A program made the translations under genes and the position numbers. A stretch of DNA of 64,000 nucleotides from Anisakis pegreffii (lineage: Eukaryota; Nematoda; Chromadorea; Rhabditida; Anisakidae). This document shows positions 1 through 10,181 of the stretch, piece after piece. The stretch is from positions 80,271 to 144,270 of the forward strand of contig JAPYMA010000414.1 of assembly GCA_035041965.1 (NCBI GenBank). Direction: 5' to 3'. Every line of letters begins with the position of its first letter. The stretch's first letter is position 1. The notes under the pieces were generated by a model. It was not told the DNA's origin. It was given only the letters and a program-made list of their open reading frames with translations, and searched no databases.

Positions 1-309
1 ATGTTTTAGATCGATTTTAAAGGCCTCTGAATGCCCGTTTTGATCTAGTCTTTAGATGTTTAGAGCAAATTTCTCTATGTCTTCCCTCTAATGCCGCAAA
101 ATCGCGCCAAAATATTGATCAATTTGGATCAATCACCATTGAAATCATTCACTATAAATACTCGTCTGTCTGCAGTTTCAATTCATTTGCAATCATTGCG
201 TTCTCGTGTGCGGTTGTCTTATTCCAAGGCTTATTCCAGTTCTGCAGTCTCGTCTGTTTTGTCCATTTATTGAGAGGTTTTATTTATTGTAAGCTTGATG
301 GCGACGTAC
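1..309. other. Non-coding left edge (intron of the M13 gene)
   Basis: No M13-like exon is visible on the minus strand here. The next expected segment of the family (after ALYV...F) is absent, so this is taken as the intron following the last visible exon. A 60-codon plus-strand open frame at 91-273 has no family resemblance. Confidence 0.5.
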
Positions 310-3173
310 CTCATTGAAGTATTCCCGCACGTAGAGTGCACTTGCTGCATAGGCCATCCGGCTTGAGGCTGCCGAGCTGCAGTCCTTCCATCGTGGTGAT
401 TTGCGCTCTTTACCGATCAACATTCGGAGGAAATCCTGAAATTAATTTCAGGATCAATTTTGAGAAGGTTTGAAGAGAATTTTGAGAGGGTTTTGATCTG
501 GTTAAAGTGATCTGATCTGAAAGTCAGTGATCTGCTGAAAATGCTATCTGATCAAGTCCAAAAATTTTGTTCAAGCCTCACCTGCTGCACGTCGTCATAA
601 CGGCTGTCCAGCTGGAAGCTCCACGCTGAAGTGTAACGCCAAACAATGTAATTTGTTATGATACGTGGATCGGCAGCCTGAAATTAAGAGATGCTGTCTT
701 GAAATACGGCAGAATTTTTTCGATTTTGTGGTACTCCTCCTATTTTTTCGGAAAAATTTCGGCCTTCCTTCGACCCCTTCCATCCATTTTTAGTGTCAAA
801 ATAGTTTTTAGTGCTCGAAAATCAGGTCGTACCCTTAGTAGATCGGTTAGTTTCTTCAGGAACTCCATTTCATTGACGATTATGTCCGGATCGGTGTTCA
901 AGTAATCGTGTAGATCCTCAGGCATCACGGCTCTAAAATATCTGTCCCAGTCGACCTGAAATTGGAATTTTTTTGAAAAATTTTCTCAAAAAAAGCGCAA
1001 ATTTTGAAATATTTTGGGATCGAATTTGAAAATTTGAAAGAAAAAAACTAACCAAAGGAAAGAGCTCATTCAGTTCGGACAGTTTGTGAGAGTTATAGAG
1101 CCTTGTGTAATTTCTGCGATGCTCTTCGGATATCATTATCTAAACATAATTGGTTTTATTTGAAACTTTTCATTGAAAAGGCATGGTTTTGCTTCAATTG
1201 AGGCAATTTTTCTCTTGTTTTAGAGGTTATTTGAGGTCTTAGAGATGGAGTTTTTAAGGTTTAAGCCCTGATCCGTGATAATTTCCACAAAAAACGAACA
1301 GTTTGACCGTGTAAAACTGCATAAAGGATTCTGAAATAAGACGACCAATCCACCCCCCCCGGTCTTCCGAGCACCCCAAAACCCTTTCGGTTTCTGCAGC
1401 TCACCTCAGCAATTTGCTTCTCCAAATCGATTATTTCCTCGACTCCTTTGGCGATTTCCTCCCGTGTTCTAGGCTCACCTGCATCTTCAGCCACTAATAG
1501 AATCTGAAAATTTCTATTTTTAATGATTTCAAGCGATTTGTTTTTGGTCATATTGTCTACAGGCTTCAGCCCTGATTGATCATCCTATCCTTATTGATCA
1601 TGCATTGATCATATTATTGATCATCCTTATTGATCATATATTGATTGATCTTATTGACTAACCTTATTGATCATATATTGTCTATAGGCGCGCATTTGTT
1701 TCGTATATCTGGTCATATTCAAATAATACGCTCGGGCACTACCACCCAGGCCAAGAGTTCCTTGATCAACCTGAAAACTTTGCAGCTAAAAATCTTTGTT
1801 TTTGTTGAAAGGTTACTGTAACGTGACGGCTCTAATGAGTGGGTGGTAAGTGTCACAGGACAGTAGTTGGTAAGTGGTGGACATACTAAGTGCATCACAC
1901 TGCGTGCACGTACGTGAATCATTCGACGTGAGACGTTACGCTGATCTTGGGACACGTAGATATCCAGGAAGATCTCCATGGACCTGGTCACGCTCGTGTA
2001 GATCAACAAATCGGTCAAATCGAAGTCGTTGGCGTGCCATTTCTCGCCGTGTACTATCGGCCAATAGCCCATTTGCTGCAAAAACCCTGTGGGTTACGGT
2101 AGAATACGGTAGCGTTACGGTAGCTAGTATAAATCGTGGCGGGACACGTTGGATACGGTAGTTCTACCGTACTCCCAGATCGGTGCAACGTATGATTGGA
2201 GTGAGTTGAGTATAGAGTAGTATACCTCGATGGCGCTGACGAGTTCGGTGCCACCGAGTTGCGCTAGACGTTGCTGATCCATACAACTGGTATAGATTTG
2301 GCGAATGTCGTTAATGGCACGCGAATGCGACTGGTCTTTTGATTCGTACAGTCCTGAGCATGTACTGTTATTGTAATGTTACTGTATTGCTACTGTATTT
2401 GGTACTGTATCGCTACACGCCTATTGATAACTTTGACCAGTCCGAATGATAACTTTGGCCAGCCTATGATAACTTTGACCAGTCTATGATAACTTTTGCC
2501 TCCCTAGTGACAACTTTACTGTTACTGTATTACTGTATTCGTACTGTATCGTTACTGCATTGGTACTAAATTCGTACTGTAATCTTAGAGTAAAAAGAGC
2601 GCAAAAATTAAGCGAAAATCGCTCGTTAAATCGCCACTAACTTTTCATTTCGGATTGCACCTTCTCACGCAGCGCCGTGAAATGTCCATAGCTGGACAGG
2701 TCTTTTGGGATCTTATTATCGATCACCCAACGTCCACACGCGAACTCGAAGAAGTCATTGCAGGGGTTGACGCGTGGATTGATCGATGACAAAATGGTAC
2801 GTGCCGCTTTGAAATAACCCGGTGTTAAACCCACTTCAATCACATCGGCTGTACCCATCTCTTTTTGGACATCTGCAGACAAAATATGACAAAATTAGAC
2901 AAAATGGCAAATAAGACAAAATGTCAGCTGGTTTCTTCATTCATTATTATGATTATTAGTGTTTGATGATCTCATCTAAATGACTAATTTAAGAAAAAAA
3001 CTGAAATTTGTTAAAAATAATCGTCTACCTTCTTTAAGCCCTGAAATTTTTGGCGTTGGCGATGCTGTGGCCATTGGAAGAATTGTTGTGGAGGTATTCA
3101 ACATCATAATAAGGAGGAGGTAAGGTGCAATTGATAAAATTGATTTTAATAATATCACTCGAGTAGTATTCAT
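310..3173 (-). CDS. M13 neprilysin/ECE-type metallopeptidase, N-terminal half (partial, runs off left edge)
   Basis: Secreted or membrane zinc endopeptidase of family M13, which trims small peptides outside the cell. Ten exons on the minus strand, phases all closing: 3029-3173, 2642-2872, 2226-2353, 1914-2075, 1663-1770, 1405-1503, 1053-1139, 833-955, 582-677, 310-435 (387 codons). The start at 3173 gives a hydrophobic signal or anchor segment (about residues 6-30). Family landmarks then follow: VNPCNDFFEFACGRW, the Cys/Met stretch IYTSCMDQQRLAQLGG, NVSRRMIH-VDQGTLGLGG, AYYLN, AYRQYM, VVWR-like IVWRYTSAW and PRWKDCSS...ALYVREYFNE. These are the M13 N-terminal domain only; the HExxH zinc site and C-terminal half lie beyond position 1. 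Exon 5 uses a donor (GTTAG) inside a TTGATCAT-rich stretch. An in-frame upstream extension exists but is Asn-rich and not needed. Which M13 subfamily it belongs to cannot be told. Confidence 0.9.
2424..2515. repeat. Small cluster of TGATAACTTTGACCAGT units in an M13 intron
   Basis: Four diverged copies of the unit TGATAACTTTGRCCAGYC lie in the intron between exons 2 and 3 of the M13 gene. The same unit forms the larger array at about 3830-4036, upstream of the gene. Confidence 0.8.
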
Positions 3174-3435
3174 TGTGATCGTTGTGATCGATAAATCGAT
3201 AAATCGTGATCGATTTCGATTGGGTTCGATTGGGTGTTGTTTTGTTCTTGTGGTACATAATAATGTTGGCGATAATATCAATTGATTCGACGGAATATTT
3301 TTGTTTATTTTATGATTATTATTATTATTTATATTATTTACGCAGTTACGATGAACGAATCCCATTTTGTAGATAAAGATTTGCTGGATTCGTAGATAAT
3401 TTGTGGGTTAAACGATGTGTCCAACGTTATTTTTA

Positions 3436-3571
3436 ATCCTTCTTGATTGTTTGATCCTTCTTGATCCTTTGATCCTTCTTGATTGTTTGATCCTTCTTGA
3501 TCCTTTGATCCTTTGATCCTTTGATCCTTCTTGATCCTTTGATCCTTTGATCCTTTGATCCTTCTTGATCC
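3436..3571. repeat. GATCCTT minisatellite
   Basis: Tandem interspersion of the units TTGATCC and TTCTTGATCC, about 14 copies. Both minus-strand frames that read through it give artificial KDQ/RRIK repeats, so those open frames are not genes. It sits about 260 bp upstream of the chosen M13 start. Confidence 0.9.
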
Positions 3572-3828
3572 CACCGCTATTTGAAAGTTTTGAGTCGTCC
3601 TTCTTTCCACAGTTGTCGTTGCAATTGCTGTTTGCTGCCACTCGTCACAGGAAGAGAAGAAAGCATACAACTCGCAACTGCAATTGAACTAAATCCGCAA
3701 TATTCAGCTGTTTATTTTAACGATTAAATAAGTGAAATTTTTACGACGGCGACGCGGCGATTACGAGCGAACACGATAGATTCAGGTTTACGGTATTTGA
3801 TCGCGAATGGATTAGCGAGATAACTTTG

Positions 3829-4036
3829 CGATGATCACTTTGACATGCCTAGTGATAGCTTTGACCAGCCTCATGATAACTTTGACCAGTCCTATGATAA
3901 CTTTGGCCAGTGTCATGATAACTTTGGCCAGTGTCATGATAACTTTGACCAGTGCCATGATAACTTTGGCCAGTGCCATGATAACTTTGACCAGTGCCAT
4001 GATAACTTTGACCAGTCCGAATGATAACTTTGGCCA
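3829..4036. repeat. 21-bp minisatellite (TGATAACTTTGACCAGT + 4 bases)
   Basis: About ten tandem copies of a 21-bp unit. TGATAACTTTG is nearly fixed, followed by ACCAG or GCCAG and a variable 4-5 base end (TGCC, TGTC, TCC). Because 21 is a multiple of 3 all frames stay open and produce spurious MITLTS-type peptides. Confidence 0.95.
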
Positions 4037-4121
4037 GGCCCAATGCAAGGACAACGAAGCGAATTCAATAGAATAGGAAAGAGGAAACAGAAGTGAACAA
4101 ATATATAATCCGTGCCCCTTC

Positions 4122-4162
4122 CCGGCCACCTACCTACCTACCTACCTACCTACCTACCCACC
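4122..4162. repeat. CCTA tetranucleotide run
   Basis: About ten CCTA units with slight interruption, following directly after the 21-bp minisatellite region. Confidence 0.9.
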
Positions 4163-6580
4163 TACCCATCAACCTAACGACACCTCACAGATACGTCAAA
4201 GTCATGAATTTGCTTGAAACGGTTGGTATAAGGTTAGCACGCAATACCAACATGACAACACTATTCACATGCTGAAAAACCTAACTTGAGTGTCATCTAG
4301 GGCGTGTCGCATCGAATTCGATCTAGCGAATAGGAGAGAGAAGGCATTCTGAAATGAATTAATTTGTTCAATGCTCTATGATTTAACACACCTGTCTCCT
4401 GTATGATAGTTTTGCGTGACGATTACCTGATGACGCAAGCAATCAAGCAAGGACACAAGCACTTAAGTACATCTAACTAAGATGGTAAGTCAAATTTGAA
4501 AAAGTAATGTCGTAAAGTAAAGTAAAGTAGAATCAGAATAGAAAAGTAAAGTCAAAGTCATCATAGAGACACCTTTTTAAGTAAAGAGGGTAAGATAGAA
4601 ACGATACGACAAGAATTACTGTGGTTTGAAGTGTCTTTAGTTTGAAGAGAAAAATATGGAGAAAATCACTTTTTGTAATTCTTCTTGATCAAATCAGATC
4701 AGATCGATTCGTTCTATAATCGATGATAAATTAATTGGTTCGGAGGAAAGGCACTCGTCGTTCGGTCATTAAAATGAAACATATATAAACATAATAGAGA
4801 AGTTTATTGAGATCGTTTGAAAGATTTGAAATTTGAAATTTGAATTGAAATTGAATTGAAATACGCAATTGAGTTTATTAAAATCACTTTTTGTATCGTT
4901 GTTCAGTTGGTGTTCAATTTCAGTTGTTCAGTGAGTGCAAATGCGATTTTAATGGTTGCTGAGTGGAGATAGTTTTTGAAGTGAATTGAGGTTATTAGTT
5001 GGTATTATTATTGTTGTTGTTTTGGTAATTAATTCAGTTTAATTTGTCAACTTTCAGCCTTAATTCAACTTTCTAAAATGGATTTTATCGATGGCATTAT
5101 TATTATTACTACTATCGTAATCATTAGCATCGGTGTAATTAGTATTATTTGTGGTGTTATACTGTCAATTGAATATTCGATTGATTTGATTAGACAGATG
5201 TGTCATTGAAGTGATCAACTTTAGATCACATTCGATCGATTTTGAAACTTTATTTGTGATTGATCTTTGCTGATCATCGGTCAGGTTAGTTTCAAGTGAT
5301 CAGTGGAGCGGTAGGTTGATGTTAATTAAGTTAGATGTTCATTAATCAAATTAAGCTGCTCCGACTGTTCCAGCTGTCGTCATAACAGGTTCTATTTGTC
5401 ACAATATGTAAACATCTCCGCTCAATACGATTGGTCTTTGGGGTGCTGCCCGTTCTGCCTTATATATTTGCACCAAAATTTTTGATTTTGATTCGTAATC
5501 TATAATATAAACCTGAAATATTTTAGGTTTTGGGTGTGCATTTTAGAATTTTTTAATGAAAAGTGTGTGGAATAACTCAAGAGAATCAGTAAGCATACGG
5601 TAAGATAGATAGATCAATTGAAATCAAAAAGGCTACAGTATAGCGCTGGACGGTCACTACATGACTGCTGAATGCTGATCGTTTGTGACTTGTGCTTGTA
5701 AATAATTTTTTTGAGGGGGGGGGGGAATGGAGAAGAGTATTCGAGAAATCGAGTAGGTGATCAGTGACTTTGAATGATAGGCGAATTGAATAGCAGCTAA
5801 AAAGGAAGAAAGGAACTAAAAGTCATGACGCATCAACAGCAGCAAAAAGTAAAAAGTAAGAAGTTTGCAGAGTCAAAAATCATGGAACAAAGTTCTATCC
5901 GAAAGAGTTTTCTCGCCCCTTTCCTCTCTCTAGAAAAAAATGAAAAATTTTTCAGAAAAACATGAAAAATGAGCAGAATTTTTCACTGGAAAAGAATAAA
6001 TTTTTCGCTTGAGAGGATGACAATAACGACACCAAACAACAATAATAATAAATACGACGGGTTTTTGAGCAGAACGAGTTCGGGCAATCGAATCAAATAG
6101 CTCTCTTTTTTGTCGGTTTACGGCTTAAAAAACGATTGATTCGAATGCAGACGCAATCGATCAATCGATGATGCATTAGGCACTGATCTAATACGGCAAA
6201 AAGTGATCAGTGCTCGTGCTATCTATCGTATCATTTATTTATTTAAGAGAAGTTGAACGATGATGATGGCTGTTGCTTCCGAGAAGGGGTCGACGGGAAT
6301 CGATCGGAGATCAGAGAACGATCACAAATCGATTGATTGATCACAAATCGATTGATTGATCACAAATCGATTAATGGAGTTTGGGATTGGCAGCTTGAAT
6401 TTGGATTTACAAAGCGAACGATTGAGATCCAGATCAGTGTCTGATCAGCGGAGCCAGATCAGATCAGATTAGTTTGGCCTGATCAATCTAGCCTGATCAG
6501 CTGGCGACTGTAATTATGAGTGTAATTTTGGATGCTCTCTCTAGTCTAAACGTCGCGAATAGACGACGGGCAATTCGACG
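4163..6580. other. Intergenic region between the M13 gene and ERCC8
   Basis: AT-rich sequence between divergently transcribed genes, so it should hold the promoters of both. I see simple repeats (TGAT/GATC-rich stretches such as 6330-6370, a G run at 5715-5724) and no convincing exon. No clear TATA box could be assigned. Confidence 0.5.
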
Positions 6581-9500
6581 ATGTTCGGGCAACTATTTGA
6601 TGAATTTGCTGAATTTCAGGTAAATTCCTCGGGAATTATGCTTGTTTCGGTGTTAAGTGTGCAAACTTTGGGTAAACTGATCGAGTAGTTTGTAAATTTC
6701 GGATGAATTTGATGAAAAATATGTAAATTTTAACTCATAAAGCTGGGAAATAAGCATGCAAATTGAGTTACTATTTGAATTTCCCGCAAAACTGGGTGGG
6801 GACCATTTGTCCGGGGGTAAATCAGTAAAATAACTTCTTGGCAAATCAACCGTTTCCTTTTGTGGCAAAACGTCCGTTCCCTGCTCACTTGGATCGAGCG
6901 CACTGCAGAATTCATTGTGTTTACTTATTATTATTTTATTATTATCTATTATTATTATTGCTATTATTTATTATTATTTATTGTTATTATTTGTAATCGT
7001 CAATATTTAATAATATTAATGCTATTTATTATTATTATTATTGCAATCATTATTATTTACTATTATTTATAATAATAATAATTATTATTTTTAGAAATAC
7101 AGTGAATTCCATGCAGAATCCGAACCGTTTACCAAATTAATTCTAGCAAATGGCCGATCGGAAACTACGTCCATTTGCAAACACACGTTGCTGTGGTCAG
7201 TTATACCCAATAATAATAATGATTACTAATCTTTAAAATAATAAATATAATAATAAATAATAACAATAATAATAATAAATAAATACAGATAATATCCAGA
7301 CTTCAAGCGTGCTACCGCACTGCATTCTGCAACGCCAGTTGGGTCGGGAATGCTTCTCGATTAATCTGAAGCGATTTCTAATTGAGAAGCGTATTAAAAG
7401 CTTGAGGTGAGAACTATTTTTTAATTTTTTGTTATGTTTATTACTGTCGTTATTGTTTAGTTTTGTTATTTATTTTATTATTATTATTATTATTTATTAT
7501 TATTATTGTTATTTTATATTATTTATTATTATTAATATTTGCAGGATGAGTTGGAGGCATCGTATCAAGTTTACGCCTGGAAATGCTCCGCGAATATTTT
7601 GTATGGACATAGACCCAGTTGAACAGCGATAGTGGGTCTTATTATTATTATTTTGTGATGAATATTAAATATTTTAAATAATAAATATATTAAATATTAA
7701 GTATATTAAATAATAAATATATTTAAGTATACAACAATAAATAATATATTCAGTTTGCTATGTGGCTCGTGTAATGGAGTGTTATCAATAGTGGATTTAG
7801 AATTGTCCTCACTGAGCAATGAAGAGACTGCAGTGGAGCATCCGATTATAGCTAGTACTGCATCACATCAGTGAGTTTTTTATTATTTTTGTTATGTGTT
7901 GTTGTTGCTTTTATTGTTTTATTATTGTTTTTATTATTATTATTGTTGTTGTTGAATAATAAAGGTATAGGTATGTGTATAATAATGTGTATGTATATAT
8001 AATAAAATAGCGATAGTTGTATTGTGGGGTGGGGGCATTTCGCCACGGTTATTTTTTGATGTTATTTATTGTTATATATAATAGTAATGTTATATGTATA
8101 TTAATAATATATAATTGCAGCAGTCATAAGTATTTGATAACGTGTTGCCAATGGTTCCCCCAAGATACGGGCACTTTTTTGTCTTCGAGTATGGACAAGA
8201 CAATAAAGGTATTGATTTTGTGATTTTAATAATAAATAATATTTATAATAATATATAATAATCATTATTTATATTAAAGTTATGGGATACGAATAGAATG
8301 AAGGTAGTGGACAAGTACGACTTTAAAGAGGAGGTGCTGCAGTTCGATTGGGGCGGTGCTTTGCAGAGGCGGAGCCTGATAGCTGTGGCGAATATGTCCT
8401 CGAACATTGAGCTGATCGATCCGAGGTGGGCGTGGCTTATTTTATTTTTTAGTTATTTTGGGTTTATTTTGAGATTGTTTGAGGTTGTTTTTGATAGTAA
8501 TAGTAGTGTAATGATAATAATAGGGTTGGAGACGCGATTCAGAACCTGCGATGGAGAACGGAGTATGTATCATCAGTGCGATGGTCGATAGAGAATGAGA
8601 ATTTTTTGTTGAGTGGTGGAAAAATGGGCAAAATTGCATTGTGGGATATAAGGTTTGGTGTGGTTTTTGGTGTTTTTGTTGGTATTGTGATTATTATTGT
8701 TATTCTGTTATGATTATGTGGTAGTGGTAATGATAATGAATGGTTCAGGAGTGCAAAAAGTCTACTGAAGACCCTGAGTGCCCCTCTGGAAAACGCGCAT
8801 CCCACGTGTGTAGGTGGCCTCAGGTTCTCGGAAGATGGTTTGTATTTGATATCGATCAGTATTGATCGATTGATCAGGGTGTGGAGAGCGCATAATATGG
8901 AGCTGGTGAGGACGATTAAGGTGATTTCTTGGTATTGCTATTTTTATTTCGATGGTGTTATTGTGGGGTGGGGGCGTTTCGCCAAAACGAGTAGTATTAT
9001 TGTGGGGTGGGAGCATTTCGCCAGAACGATTGTTATTTTGTCATTATTTACTATTGTTTAGTGTTATTTAATAGTGTTGAATTTCAGCTTCCCAGTGGTC
9101 TGCGAGATATATCGCTGAAGAATCCGACGATTCGATTTGATGTGTTCTCAGAAGACGGGATTTTGAAGGCGTGTATACCGGACGATGAAATAATAGTGGT
9201 GAATATTGAGAATAATTCGCGAGGAAGTAATAACGATGGGTGTATTGGTGATAATTTATGCAATAGTAATAATTGTTACGATGAAATGGCTACGAGGAGC
9301 ATTCTATCGGGTCATCTGCAAGCAGTAAACGCGTGTCTTTATCGACGGTCACATCAGCAGGTGAGTGGGCGATTTGGCGAATTGTTTTCACCCCATCTGG
9401 TTGTCTGAAAGTTTTGGTTTGGCGAAATGCCCCCACCTAGTCGGAAATTTATTTTTGTGTAGATTTTTCGATTTTTTCACTGTGTTTGAGGTTTTTTTTA

Positions 9501-9657
9501 CAAATTTGAGCAGTTTTAGATAATAAGTTCGTCGAATGATCGTATGGTGTTGGTGTGGACACCGGCAATGGATGAGGTGTTGTCGGATGAGTTGATGCGG
9601 AAGCTGGTGAATATCCGGTCGGACAGATGGAGTGACGAGGAGGATGGCGGTGAGTAG
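6581..9657 (+). CDS. ERCC8: ERCC8/CSA-like WD40 DNA repair protein
   Basis: Substrate receptor of the CUL4-DDB1 ubiquitin ligase that acts at stalled RNA polymerase II in transcription-coupled repair. Eleven exons: 6581-6619, 7095-7195, 7308-7406, 7545-7631, 7754-7870, 8121-8208, 8280-8425, 8524-8652, 8749-8920, 9088-9360, 9520-9657 (462 aa; human protein about 396). Recognition rests on DIDPVEQRYLLCGSCNG, CCQWFPQDTGTFLSSSMDKT followed by KLWDTNRMK, GKIALWDIRSAKS, GLRFSEDGLYLISISIDR and the acidic end WSDEEDGGE, all colinear with CSA. Blade 7 is preceded by an Asn-rich insertion (NNSRGSNNDG...) not expected in the family. Exons 1-2 encode an extension without recognised homology; they are included because the phases join (donor 7195, acceptor 7307) and no Met lies between them and the WD region, so the start is less certain. 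AATAAA occurs at 9925-9930. Confidence 0.9.
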
Positions 9658-10181
9658 GGGACTGGGTGGATAGTAGGTGAAATTTTGGAATGATAGGGAA
9701 TGAAAGATAGGTGAAAATTGAAAAATTAGGTAATGAAAATGAAAAATTTTTGTCGATGAAAATGAATTTTAAACGTTAGCGTTCGATAATTTATTTGTAA
9801 ATATGTGTGTGAATTGTTGTTGAGGTTGTTGTGATTGTTATGATTGTTATTATAGGATAAAGATTGTGATTATTGTTATTGTTATGATGGTGGCATATTT
9901 TTAAATGCTTGTTGAGTGTGATAAAATAAATATTGCAGCAGCTTATTGCGATGCGATCGTTTTGAAATGGGTTTTTGTCTTTAATAGATCGTCATTTTGA
10001 AGACGTTTCTTTGAATTGTCTGAATTTTTGAACTGTTGTGTTGAGGAATGGAGTTTGTTATTTATTGTTATTATTATTATTGTCATCGTTGAATTTATTT
10101 AACGTTTATTATTATTATTATTATGATTGTTGAGGAGGATGGCGTTGAGTAGGGGATTTTTGTGTATCATTATTGTCATTA
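9658..10181. other. Convergent 3' region between ERCC8 and ACOT8
   Basis: The 3' ends of two convergent genes face each other across 524 bp. It contains AATAAA on the plus strand at 9925-9930, TTA/TAA runs, and an imperfect copy (10132-10156) of the last coding bases of ERCC8. Confidence 0.7.
9925..9930 (+). terminator. Likely poly(A) signal of ERCC8
   Basis: AATAAA 268 bases after the ERCC8 stop codon, in the intergenic gap before the convergent ACOT8 gene. Confidence 0.5.

Noticed and set aside
3338..3670. 110-codon minus-strand open frame with KDQ/GSK repeats
   Set aside because: Created entirely by the GATCCTT minisatellite; two frames are open at once and there is no domain or splice partner.
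3812..4129. Open frames on both strands across the 21-bp minisatellite
   Set aside because: Unit length divisible by 3 keeps all frames open; the composition is purely repeat-derived.
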